Shown here one piece after another: positions 51,264 through 60,744 of a stretch of DNA of 64,000 nt. Position 1 is the first letter of the stretch; each line of letters begins with the position of its first letter. This DNA comes from Phytopythium helicoides. Its lineage: Eukaryota; Oomycota; Peronosporomycetes; Pythiales; Pythiaceae. The translations under genes were made by a program, and so were the position numbers. The stretch is from the NCBI GenBank assembly GCA_024867545.1, contig JANFNE010000003.1:1612001-1676000 (forward strand), given 5' to 3'. The notes under the pieces are model-generated. The model made no database searches, was not told the DNA's origin, and was given only the letters and a program-made list of their open reading frames with translations.

Positions 51264-53768
51264 TCAACGCTTGAACGCTCGGAGCCTCCTCGCTCCGTGC
51301 TTCCCTTTCAAGCTGCTCCGAAGCAGCTCGAGTATGTTGGTGGCAGCGTTGATGTCGCTATCCAGGAGGGTTGCCTTGCATCGACTGGTTGCACACCGCA
51401 AGACGTTTCTCGTGCATTTCAACACGATTTTCTTGGACGCAAGCTTCCGGTTTGACATGTTCCTCATCGCCTCGATCTCCGTGGCTTACTTCCGACTGGG
51501 AAAAAGCTTGGCGCGAATGTCCACTTCGTCCTTCTTCCGTTTCACCTGCGTCAGCAAACGGGCCTGCTTCATGCGTTTGTGACACCCGGAACAGAGGGCA
51601 CTCGTCCTAAAGTCATCGATAGGAATCACTGTCGCTCGTTTCCGCAGCTCGTTGGCAAAGCTCTTCACTGGTGCATGAGAATGTCCTCACATCCCTCTTT
51701 GCTGACTCCAATCCCCCAAACCAACGCACACACGTTTGCTCGCCTGTGGGATTAACCTTTTCGCCAGTTTTGTTAGGGCTTTCATCTTGAACCTGTCTCG
51801 AGTAAAGCGCCATCGTAGAAAGCTCTGTTCCGCTGTGAAATGAAGCAAGAACGGTAGATGCATCCAAAAGTACCGCATCCGACTGCAATACAAAGCATAA
51901 CTTGCGGTTTTGAAGCACGGCATCCCGGTAGAAACAGCAGCATACCAAGGATCTTTCTTCTTGACACGGTCGAGCCAAAAATTGAAGTCGTTGATTCGGG
52001 CGAGATGATAGTACTCACGAGTCGTAATCTGCGTCACTCGCTTTCCACGCTGCCGTTGCTTGCGCCGAGCATTTCGAGCCCTACGAGTCCGTTGCTGTCG
52101 CCCTCTTTTGCGGCGCCGATTGCGATGAGAGCACTTCCGCCGTCGTGGATTCCGGCGTCGGCCATGCTGCAATTTTTTCTTGCGCCGACGTCGGTGCAAG
52201 TGACCAACACTGACAACTGTTGCGAGGGAGCGGATACCCGGGTCGATTCCGACAAGCACATCAGGGGAGAAATTGGGCCCAAGCTTTACCAGCTCCTTGG
52301 CGATGCTCTCAGTCTTGAAGAGCTCTCTGGGTGTCTTTGGCGTTTTTGCTGCAGGCGCTTTCTCTGCTTTGTTCTTGTTCGGTTTCTTCTTGATCTCGGT
52401 CGCCGTGATTGTCGTTGTTGGATGTGTCATGCCCACAGATGCACCGTAGCCATTCGTCGACACCTCGTCTGCAAACTTCCTGTTCTTGATCTCGGACCGG
52501 GCCACGTCGAAAACTTTGCGTAATACCATCGAACGCTTGTCCTGGAAAGTCTTCATGCAGAATTTAAGTGGTCCAACTTCGCCAGGATCATCATTACCTA
52601 CAGCGGATACAGTGTCAGGATGTGGAGCAACACCTCGATGAACATCCACATCAGGAAGAGTTCTTAATCGCTTTCCCGCTCGCTGGTCAATGCTGCTAGA
52701 CCGTTTGCGCTTTGTAGAAGCAGCAGTTGTGAAGCCCAACTCTTCGGCTATAAATCTTTCCACACAGGGATGCTGCGACCTCAGCCGCGCAAAGAGCTCG
52801 TACAGAGTGCTTGCGTTGATCTTCACATATGCTACTTGATAGGATCGCGAGAGGGGCAATAGCGTGTACAACTTCGCTCCTTTCTGCTTTGGGTGATCGG
52901 AGACAAAGGCCTCCATCCAAGTCAGCATGTCGTGCAGCCTCTTGATGAAATGTCCAGAGTTTTTTTCGATGTTGAACTGCCATGGCACAATGCCAGGCCA
53001 CAAGCGCAGATCCCATTCAATTGAGTTTGCAGCGGTGTCCCATTCATTCCAGAGTCGTGTCACCTCGCCTGTTGGGTGTCCGTCTGTGTCGAGAACTGGT
53101 TGTGACAGAACACGATAGCAGCTGTCGACAATGCGCTTTGTCTCCTTGTAGCTGAGTTGCAGCCTACCCGACGCAGCGTATCGGAACCTAATATACTGGT
53201 GCAGGCGCTTGCGAAAGTTCAGGGTCAGCATGTTCTTCGCGTTGATGAACATCATCTTTGCTACCTCATTGATCATTCGGGTGCCACAAAGCAAGCTTGC
53301 TGCTTCATATGACGCCTCGGCTGCGCGACCCCTCCTGTACTCCTGCCAGGATGCTCGGAACTCCGGGTGGCTCGCCATGTAGGAGATACTCTGGGGTGTC
53401 TGGTTGTCGAGCACAGCCGAGCCGCAATTGTAGAAGAACATCTGGTTCACGTTCGGCACATCAACACCCGCGTGTAGGCACTGCAACACATGGAAGTTGG
53501 CGAAATGCCAGCCTTCGACTTGGACCTGCTTCATGATGAACGCCACACGCCGAATCTCGCTCACCAACTCCGGCAATCGACAGATAGAGGCGAGCTTGCA
53601 AATAACCATCGCATGCGTTGTTGTTGTCGTTACGCGAGTGTGGTACCTCGCTGCAGGCGCGAGAGGAGCAGCTTCGATGTCGGTAGCATCATCGAGCCAG
53701 GGGTCATCCTCAGCCTCGAAATCCCCATCGTCGGACTCGTCGGGGACATGAGTCCACTCGGTCTCCAT
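51264..53768 (-). pseudogene. Fanzor 1: RNA-guided nuclease, full-length frame with two nonsense codons
   Basis: One continuous frame of 835 codons from ATG 53768 to the stop at 51264. Residues 1-45 are acidic; 75-345 form the N-terminal recognition part. RuvC-I is VGIDPGIRSLATVV (Asp about 509). An Arg-rich segment of about 50 residues follows immediately (about 524-575). VCVGLGDWSQQRG (about 680-692) comes before the end. Then TGA (codon 694, 51687-51689), GHSHAPVKSFANELRKRATV and IPIDDFRTSALCSGC (zinc ribbon CxxC, 725-728). A TAA (codon 761, 51486-51488) is followed by VLRCATSRCKA (792-797) and RuvC-III LLDSDINAATNILELL (Asp 803/805). All conserved blocks remain in phase, so only two point changes separate this copy from a full protein. 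This is a recently silenced Fanzor. Confidence 0.88.
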
Positions 53769-54028
53769 GGCAGCGAGTTCTGCACTGGCGGTTGAGTCGG
53801 CTTTCGATGAGGGAAGGAAGTATGAGTTTTGTGCACCGAAGAATTTGCGTGCGACAATGATCGGCGCAAACCACTATACTAATCAAGTACAGGAGGTTTG
53901 GATTGCATGGAAGAATGGTGCTGCAAGAGTAACAGCTAGCGAGGGTTCAAGGGGTTAATGTTTGCAGTTCGAACGATAGTGAGAACTACACGTCAGTCAA
54001 CGACATCCTTCAAGACTTACAGCCGCGC

Positions 54029-55162
54029 ATGACTAGTCGCTTAATACTTAGCAAGAAGGTCGCATTTGAGCAGCAGACAAAAGATGACCGATCGCAGACG
54101 ATCGCTCGAGCCTTCGATACCTTATTGAAGCTCTGGAAGCATGATGATGATGATGGTGTGCTGCGTCTCATGCTGTCACCTCAGCGTTCATCGTATGGAA
54201 GCCACTCTATCAGTTGTGATTGCTCGAAAGAAACGTGGACACAGACAACCGACGAACTTCACTTCCTTAAACTCATCTGTGATAACGGTGGATGGTCACG
54301 TGAGAATGAGCTGGGTTTCTTTGCTCTAAAAAGTGACGAGGAAGTGATTCAGTGCTTCACCATCCGAGTATATGGAATGCTGGCAGTTCTATCCTCCCCT
54401 AGTGGCACAGAAATTGTTCGGCTTGAGTTCTATCGTGGTCGTGGATACGGCATGCAGGATCGTCAAACTCGGCATTCTATTAAACATTTTGGTCGCAAAT
54501 GTATGGCTTGTGATTTCAACTTCGAGGAACGGTTGATGGTGTTCGTCACTGAAGGAAACGCTTTGCATATCTTCCGTTTTAGCCCCAAGTTCGAGACCAT
54601 GGAGCTGATAAAGAGGATTGACCTTGGGGTGCAATCCTCTCTCTCAGCAGTTGTAGATCTGGTGATTGCGGAAAATTCTGTTTACATGATTGACGAATCT
54701 AGCACAATCCAGTCCATCAACTTTCGATCACTTCAAACATCGCGCGCAAGCAAGAATCTACAAAATGATACCAGTAGCTCGTGGGGTCGACTCATGCTAC
54801 TCTCAGATGGGCTTGCTGTCGGGAGGCTCTCGATATCCTCGAACACAGATTCCGCTTTCGCCGCCTCACAAAATGTTCTTGCAAGCGAGGATTTTCGTGA
54901 CATTCCAGCGTCATTTCCTGATACTACCATTCTATGCGACAGTGAGAGTGCCGTGTGCGTAGGAAACAAGCTTTTCGTTATTGACTCCGTTGCTGGTCGT
55001 GTTGAAGTATTTGATCTTACGTTAACGGTTCGAAGCGACTCGTTCCGTATTCGCCACTCCGACCAAAGCGGGAACCAAGGGGTTAACGAAACGGTGTGGG
55101 AATATCTCCGAGGGGCATTTTTACTTTCATTTCAACCAAAGGAACCAACACGCATCCATTGA
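54029..55162 (+). CDS. Unrecognised protein, possibly beta-propeller fragment
   Basis: 377 codons from ATG 54029, not interrupted. No signal peptide. Strand-rich segments separated by loops (IRVYGMLAVLSSPSGTEIVR, RLMVFVTEGNALHIFRFSP, LVIAENSVYMIDESSTIQSI, SAVCVGNKLFVIDSVAGRVE, VFDLTLTVRSDSFRI) repeat about every 45-50 residues, as in beta-propellers. The start has an alpha-helical part (RSQTIARAFDTLLKLWKHDD). It may be the last part of a much larger gene cut by the transposon island, because it begins abruptly next to Fanzor 1. Alternatively a complete small gene. The 3' end is only 40 bp from copy G. Confidence 0.45.
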   Translation: MTSRLILSKKVAFEQQTKDDRSQTIARAFDTLLKLWKHDDDDGVLRLMLSPQRSSYGSHSISCDCSKETWTQTTDELHFLKLICDNGGWSRENELGFFALKSDEEVIQCFTIRVYGMLAVLSSPSGTEIVRLEFYRGRGYGMQDRQTRHSIKHFGRKCMACDFNFEERLMVFVTEGNALHIFRFSPKFETMELIKRIDLGVQSSLSAVVDLVIAENSVYMIDESSTIQSINFRSLQTSRASKNLQNDTSSSWGRLMLLSDGLAVGRLSISSNTDSAFAASQNVLASEDFRDIPASFPDTTILCDSESAVCVGNKLFVIDSVAGRVEVFDLTLTVRSDSFRIRHSDQSGNQGVNETVWEYLRGAFLLSFQPKEPTRIH

Positions 55163-55203
55163 ATCTTCCTCAGTTCCGCAATTGCTTGTTCACACAACGC
55201 CAC

Positions 55204-56280
55204 CTAAGCGCCAGGGTGAAGACCAAGGAAGCCCGGACTAGGTTCGCCCTGAACCTCGCCAAAGTACAAAGCAAACGTTGACTTCAGCTGCTCCACCTTC
55301 TCGCGGTCCTCCATGAAGACAGGGAACACATTCGAGTTCGCCTCAGGAATCTCCCACGCGTGCTTCGATCCATCAGGGTTCGGCACATCCTTGCGCGTCG
55401 AAAGGCCAGCGTACAATGTCGACTGTGTCTGCTTCGAGATGATCCAGTTCATGAAGAACTTGGCAGCAGCCGGATGACGAGCCTTGTTGAGGATAGCAAT
55501 GCGCTGACCCCATCCCAGATAGTCCGTGCCATTGCCGGCAAGAACTGTAGCATTTGGTGAGGGATCAGCAGCAATACCGATGAGCTTGCGTCCACTTCCG
55601 ACAGTCTCACCAGGCGTGTTTGAACCACGCTTGAACTCCACGCTCTGGTTTGCCAGCTTCGACACCCAATCCCAGCCGTACTTCTCCACATAACGAGAGT
55701 ACACAAAAAGAATCGCATCATCATCATGAGGGTATCCCGAAGCGATGTGACCAGCGTACTGGGGGTCCACGAGATCCTCGATGGACGTGGGGATGTCGAG
55801 GCCAGCGGCATTAAGGCCCGCAGCGTCGAAGAACGACACGAAGGTGAAGACCACGTGCGAAAGCCAAGCTCCGCTGTCCGACTTGAACTTGTTGTAGATC
55901 TGCGAGAACCCAGCAGGCTTGTACTTGAGCAGCTTGCCTTCCTTCTCCCACCGCGTGTAGTCCTGCAGCGTCTGCAGCGCCACAATGTCCGGCACGAGTG
56001 TGTCGGTCTCGAGCTGGTTGTCGACCCGGACGTCGTGGTACTTGCTGTAGTCGACGATCAGCGTGAGGTTGATGTCCGGGTATGCTGCAGCGAAAGCTTC
56101 ATGGAGGAAGTCTTGCTGCGTGGGGGTGTCACCACCGTGGTAGAGCACGAGGTTTCCACCTTCGGCGATGGCATCGGCGTGGAGTTGTTCGAGAGTTTTG
56201 GTCTCTTCCTTGAGGCTGGCACCGGCAGCGACGGAGGCTGCGAAGGTGGATGCGACGAAGAAGAAGGCGGAGAGCTTCAT
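55204..56280 (-). CDS. Secreted ABC-type solute-binding protein, copy G
   Basis: 358 residues, intact, on the far side of the transposon island from the other six. Closest to copy C: the segment FKSDSGAWLSHVVFTFVSFF and the promoter are shared. It differs at YGWDWVSKLA (Trp-Asp-Trp instead of Trp-Glu-Trp) and AADPSPNATVLAGNGTDYLG. The C/G similarity across the island suggests that the array was continuous before the mobile elements arrived, or that copy C/G duplication happened over a distance. Confidence 0.88.
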   Translation of the reverse strand: MKLSAFFFVASTFAASVAAGASLKEETKTLEQLHADAIAEGGNLVLYHGGDTPTQQDFLHEAFAAAYPDINLTLIVDYSKYHDVRVDNQLETDTLVPDIVALQTLQDYTRWEKEGKLLKYKPAGFSQIYNKFKSDSGAWLSHVVFTFVSFFDAAGLNAAGLDIPTSIEDLVDPQYAGHIASGYPHDDDAILFVYSRYVEKYGWDWVSKLANQSVEFKRGSNTPGETVGSGRKLIGIAADPSPNATVLAGNGTDYLGWGQRIAILNKARHPAAAKFFMNWIISKQTQSTLYAGLSTRKDVPNPDGSKHAWEIPEANSNVFPVFMEDREKVEQLKSTFALYFGEVQGEPSPGFLGLHPGA

Positions 56281-56315
56281 GGTAGTTGATGTTTTCCGGC
56301 TTGAATCGGGGATGC

Positions 56316-56330
56316 AAATTGGAAAGTGAG
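56316..56330 (-). promoter_or_regulatory. Initiator of solute-binding gene G
   Basis: The minus strand reads CTCACTTTCCAATTT plus GCATCC, 36 bp before the ATG. Confidence 0.6.
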
Positions 56331-56530
56331 GTCTAGAGGGCTGCTATGGAATGCGGCAAGTTCGCACTCAGTTCTGCCTGCAGAGTGCCCCCTCATAGAT
56401 ATCATCTTCATGCTGTGCTTCTTGCTGTCTTTAGGATTGTCTGAGGATCATATGATCGTTCATAGACATGCCGCTAGCAAAAGATCGCAAACATGGTGAC
56501 GAGAGGTTGTTCATGGACGATGCGCATGAC

Positions 56531-56548
56531 AAACCTGGGCCAGGGTTA
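56531..56548 (-). promoter_or_regulatory. Conserved upstream palindromic element of copy G
   Basis: The plus strand reads aaacctgggccagggtta, preceded by gcgcatgac exactly as upstream of copy C; about 250-270 bp before the ATG. Confidence 0.45.
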
Positions 56549-56853
56549 CCTACTGGTTTCGCGTGATCGCAGGTGACTGTGTCTGTGAGTTTTGATCTCC
56601 TCGTTGGTGGCGCCTATGCGTGAACCACCTCTGAAGAAATTCGAGCTCCCTTCGGTGGCCCGATCAACAAGCCAGTCCCAATGATGAGCTCGTCTGCGAA
56701 GTGCACGTTACGCGGAGCAGATCCCATCGGAGAATTCCAGTTCATGTGTCTGTTGGTAGCAGCGCTCGGTGCCAACGATCTACGCAGGGTTGAAGGGCGA
56801 GCGCTCCTGTGGTGCGCGAAAACTTGTTGTTCTTTACCAAATGCACCTCCTAA

Positions 56854-58834
56854 TCATGTGAGAGCCATATAACCGCGGTGGCGGGCATGGCGCTGTGCCA
56901 GTGCTACGGTCCCAGCACCGAGAACTATCCCGACACCAACACAGCCTACGATTATCCATGCGCTCATCATGGTAGCACGACCGTCAATATTCTCAGTGGC
57001 TTCGGGTGTTGCGGCTAAACCCACACCGCTCTCGAGCTGCTTGCGAACAGAGTTTTTCGGGGTAAATGTGTCGCCGGGCCATTTGGAGTACTCGCTGAGC
57101 TGGAGCCACCAAGCAGGGTATCCGGGAGATTCCATCTCTTGCGGCTGCTCGCCAGTCGTCACGTATCCGTCGCTGTACTTGGCAACAAGCGTCCACGCGA
57201 ATGCCCACCACCGGTCGACGATCGTGTCTGCGAATTCGTTCGCGTGCTGTTCCATGTACTTGAGAGCTTCGCCCTCGTCTTCGAGCACCAGAGCGTACTT
57301 TTCGGCGCTCACACGATTTGCAAACGCATCGTTTTGCAACTTTTGCGCCTCGGCTTTGACTTCTGCGTTGATAGCGTTGAAACGCAGCAGACTCCAGTTG
57401 TTGACAAAGTTGAAGGCCCACCAAGCGGAGCGCGCGTGGAACTCGCTCTGCTTCCCGACTAAGTAGGAATCTGGAATTCGGTCCTGCGCGCAGGAAAACG
57501 GGACATACACAGACCCATGAGGCTGGTCTTGAGCATACCAAGTGATGCCGCCGACTGAATCGGGCATATTCCCACGAGACTGAAGCACAAAGCTGAAGAC
57601 GGTGCGAAACATAGAGATTGGACGCTCCCATCCGCCGACGATGCCTTGGTTGGCTCCAGACCACCGTACCGGGGCGCCAAACGGACCCGCAGCGATGCCC
57701 TTGGTCATGTCATACTGTGTTCCTTCGTAGTGATCTCCCAATAGACTCATGACCTGCTGTAGCGTCACTCCTGCCTTGGTATCGGGCCGCACCGAGAACG
57801 GGTAGGTTGCATACTGCGAGAAGCTGCCGAGCCGCGAGTCGAGCTTGAGCGATGGAGCGAAAACGTCAAAGATGCGCCAGATGCGACGCCCAGTGTAGAG
57901 AGGGCCAACTGCGTCCTTCTCCGCAACGCCGTAGGCCTTGGTGAAGTCAAAGGGCTTGCCCTCGCTGGGATCGAACCAGCCCATGTCGATGGCAAACGAC
58001 TTCACATTGTCAGACGCAAGAAACCAGTCAGGGTTTCCAAGATCCATCTCACGGATCGTGAAGCCGTTGGCAATGGCAGTCACGTGGTCGTCGCGCACGC
58101 GCTGCGCTGCCCAGACAGCACCGGTGTTGTTGGCGCCAGTGAGAATGTGGAACACCCACAGCTCACCGTACTTGTCGGCAATCGCCAGTGCCTCGGCCGA
58201 GTCACCGAAGTCTGGGTTCTTTGGGTCGCCGCTGTCCTCGCTGTAAAATCCATACTCGGTTGCGAGGTCGCCCATGGTTGTGACTGCGCATCGGGCCGAG
58301 TCGCATCGCTCCAACGCCACTTTGGTCAACTCAGGCGATGCCAAATAGGTTCTTTCCGTGCGGACCAGCGTCGAGGGGCCAGCCAGCCGTCTTGGCGCCG
58401 CACGTACTCTCACCAATGCTGAGCTGGACCTCGTTCATCATGCCATAGTCCTGATCAAAGTACGCGTATGTGTGCGGGATCTGCGGGATGAATCCCATCG
58501 GTGTCGAGGGTTCCGGGATCAATGGTGGGGACGACGCACCGTCCTCCAGAGGTGCCATTGGTGCGTAGTGAGGTCCGCGGTCGGGAGCCACGAGCCGCGG
58601 ATAGCCGCTGAAGAAGTTGTAGACTGCGCGGGTGGATCCTGGAGCGTGGTCCATGGCAGGCACTCGCACGAGCCGCAGGTCCGCAGCGCCTCCTCCAGCG
58701 TCATCCGTATGTGCCACCAACGTCGATCCATCCACCGTCGCGTCCTTGCCGACCGCGATGACCGTACAAGCAGACGCTTCACGCAGTCCCACGGCCAAAA
58801 GCGCCGCAGCTGCTGCAAGTCCTCGACTCCACAT
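56854..58834 (-). CDS. Secreted peptidase family C69 dipeptidase (one frame break)
   Basis: About 660 residues. ATG 58834 gives a signal peptide (LAAAAALLAVGLREASA) directly followed by CTVIAVGKDATVDGSTLVAH. The first Cys after cleavage is the N-terminal nucleophile typical of C69 dipeptidases, which cleave dipeptides. Further family features are YAYFDQDYGMMNEVQLSIGE, STCGAKT, then after the break LTKVALERCDSARCAV, EYGF, DSAEALAIADKYGELWVFHI and RVRDDHVTAIANGFTIREMD. The C-terminus has a transmembrane segment (MMSAWIIVGCVGVGIVLGAG), so the enzyme is probably anchored at the cell surface or lysosome-like vacuole. One base is missing near 58335-58345 (KNLFGIA joins SPELTKVA); conservation continues on both sides. 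Neighbour of the LPMO candidate, same strand. Confidence 0.88.
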
Positions 58835-59365
58835 GACGCGAGCGGCTAGAGGGCTATTACTCAAGGCAGTTGAAGTGTTCGAGACGCGGAGAATCGGAGA
58901 ATGCGGGAGCCAAGAAAGGTGAACGGCGTGAGCGATGGCTCGCGACGCGGGCGTTTCGCGTGCACTGCTGTGACAGAGAGCCCCGTCCTCAGAGCATTGG
59001 CTGCAGCGTCCGTTTCCATCGCATGCAACAAGCGCAGAAGGCTGCTGATCGAGGGACCGTTGATGTCTGGCCCTTCGCCGGTCGGAAGGCATACTAAGAG
59101 CCATGCGTGATTCCGAATCCGCAAAACGGACGCGAAAGTCTCAGGTCGGACCATGGAAAGATGAAGGATGTGCGGTTGGATCTTCCAAAGGCTCGAGCAG
59201 ACAATGGAAGGCTCAATTTTCGACAAGAGAGCAGCAACAACGTGGAGGATTTGTGCATGGTACATGGAAGGCGAGCGCGCGCATTCATTGCTTAAACTGA
59301 CGAAACACTCGACATTACACTCTCGGACAGGAACCAGACGCCATCTATCCGTCTAAACCTCTCGC
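58835..59365. other. Intergenic, dipeptidase promoter
   Basis: About 530 bases. An initiator-like GCATTCTCCGATTCTCC (minus strand, near 58887-58903) precedes the dipeptidase; no gene seen. Confidence 0.45.
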
Positions 59366-60217
59366 CTACTCGCGGCGGCGCGAGCGGCGCGCGTTGCACT
59401 TGTCACCGCTGGCCGGGGCAGCCGTGGTGGCAGCAGGAGCGGCAGTGGTGGCGGCCGGGGCCGGGGCCGTCGTCTCGTCGGCGTACTCGTCGTCCGCCGA
59501 GGCGTCAGCCTCGTTCGCCGTGGATGCGTCCGTATCATCGGCAGCCGAGTCGTCCGCAGCCGAGCTTGCCGTCGGGGCGGCGGTCGTGGCGGTCGGGGCT
59601 GTAGTGGTGGTGGTGGAGGAGCCCGTGCCGGCGCCGCTGCCCGAGACGATGATGTCTGCGCACGAGGGGTACGTCTGGTCGGCGACGTCCGAGTGCCAGT
59701 AGAACTGCAGCGCGCAGTCACCGGCGTTCTCGCAGCCCGAGACGGCTCCCTCGGGGATGGTGGCCGTGGTCGAGTCGGTGCCGCCCGTGGTGGCGAACGG
59801 GTCAATGCTCAGGATGGTGACATCCTTGACGTACGTGATCTTGCCGGCCGAGTCGGTGCTGGGCTTGACGATGCTCAGGTTCATGTAGCCCGGGTGCGGT
59901 GCCTGGATCCACCACTCGACGTCGAAGGCCACGCCGGGCGTGAGCGTGGTCACGGTGTTGCCCTCTTCGTACACGAAGCCGCGGCAGCCGTTGAGCAGGT
60001 TGAACGTGGCACCCTCGGGGAAGTCGGCCTGCTTGCGGCCGGAGAGGTTCTCGATGGGCGCGATCTCGAGCTCCTGCTCGCCGGCGTTCTTAAGCGCGCC
60101 GGCGTTGGACAGGTACAGGTCGGTGACCACGCGCGGCGCGGGCTTGGTCATCTGGCCGTGGGCGTTGACGGAGGCGGCGAGCGTGGCGGCGACGGCGAGG
60201 AACGTGGCGGTCTTCAT
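59366..60217 (-). CDS. Secreted lytic polysaccharide monooxygenase, AA17-type (pectin-active family)
   Basis: 283 residues. The signal peptide (MKTATFLAVAATLAASVNA) is cut right before HGQMTKPAPRVVTDLYLSNA, so the mature protein starts with His, as required for the copper histidine brace. Further His are in APHPGYMNLSIV and FYWHSDVADQTYPSCADIIV; Cys pairs include NGCRGF, CENAGDC and SCADI. Oomycete AA17 enzymes begin with the same H-G-Q motif and cleave pectin oxidatively during plant infection. The catalytic domain ends at about residue 195. An Ala/Thr/Ser/Asp-rich tail of about 75 residues follows (ATTAAPAATTAAPA), ending KCNARRSRRRE. An initiator lies 67-80 bp upstream (60284-60297). The AA17 assignment is from motif, not from a search. 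Confidence 0.78.
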   Translation of the reverse strand: MKTATFLAVAATLAASVNAHGQMTKPAPRVVTDLYLSNAGALKNAGEQELEIAPIENLSGRKQADFPEGATFNLLNGCRGFVYEEGNTVTTLTPGVAFDVEWWIQAPHPGYMNLSIVKPSTDSAGKITYVKDVTILSIDPFATTGGTDSTTATIPEGAVSGCENAGDCALQFYWHSDVADQTYPSCADIIVSGSGAGTGSSTTTTTAPTATTAAPTASSAADDSAADDTDASTANEADASADDEYADETTAPAPAATTAAPAATTAAPASGDKCNARRSRRRE

Positions 60218-60744
60218 GGCGTCTCGCTGTTCGAATTAATCGGCGACGGACAGGTGGAGGATAGCTGCGGAGCCGGCGAGGCGGATTCGGGAATGAGAGA
60301 GCCTCGTGATCCCGCGACGCTGGACGAGAGGGCAGAGGTGATGGCCATGGAGAGGAGTGGCGACCAAGATGCTGAGCTGAGTGAGATGAGGAGCTACGGC
60401 AGGTGGCGGCGCGGAAGCCCGCGTCGTGCCTTTGAGAGGCCGCGAGTCGGTCCAGTGAATAGTCAGAGGAGGCAGGTTTACTTGGTTTTTGTATATGTAA
60501 ACGGATTAAGTCGGACGCGGACAGCGTGACAAGTAGTCAGATGGCCAAGAAGTAGTCAGCACGCGTGCCCATCTTTTTTAATACATTGGTTCTAACAGGT
60601 GGTTTCGTATACAAAATCAAGTTTCTCAAACACTATCTCAGACATCTCATGTATTTATACAGGATTCGATGGCTCGCTCCTGCGCTCACCAAGAGGTTTC
60701 CAGAAAACCAGATGGCCGCCAACTAAAATAGTCGACGCGTTACG
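60218..60744. other. Intergenic, LPMO promoter
   Basis: About 530 bases between the LPMO start and the 3' end of the next minus-strand gene; AT-rich around 60540-60720. No gene. Confidence 0.45.
60284..60297 (-). promoter_or_regulatory. Initiator of the LPMO gene
   Basis: The minus strand reads CTCATTCCCGAATC, a good oomycete initiator variant, followed by CGCC. Confidence 0.55.

Larger units (their letters stand above)
56281..56853. other. Intergenic between copy G and the dipeptidase
   Basis: About 570 bases. Holds the copy G promoter elements and the 3' end of the dipeptidase gene; otherwise nothing recognised. Confidence 0.45.

Noticed and set aside
51264..53768. Fanzor stops explained as introns or frameshifts
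   Set aside because: The phase is identical before and after both stops and no GT-AG pair removes either stop while keeping the conserved blocks; they are nonsense codons.
57950..57980. tRNA T-arm-like gggatcgaaccagc
   Set aside because: It lies inside the conserved C69 coding sequence (MGWFDPSEGK) and has no surrounding tRNA structure.
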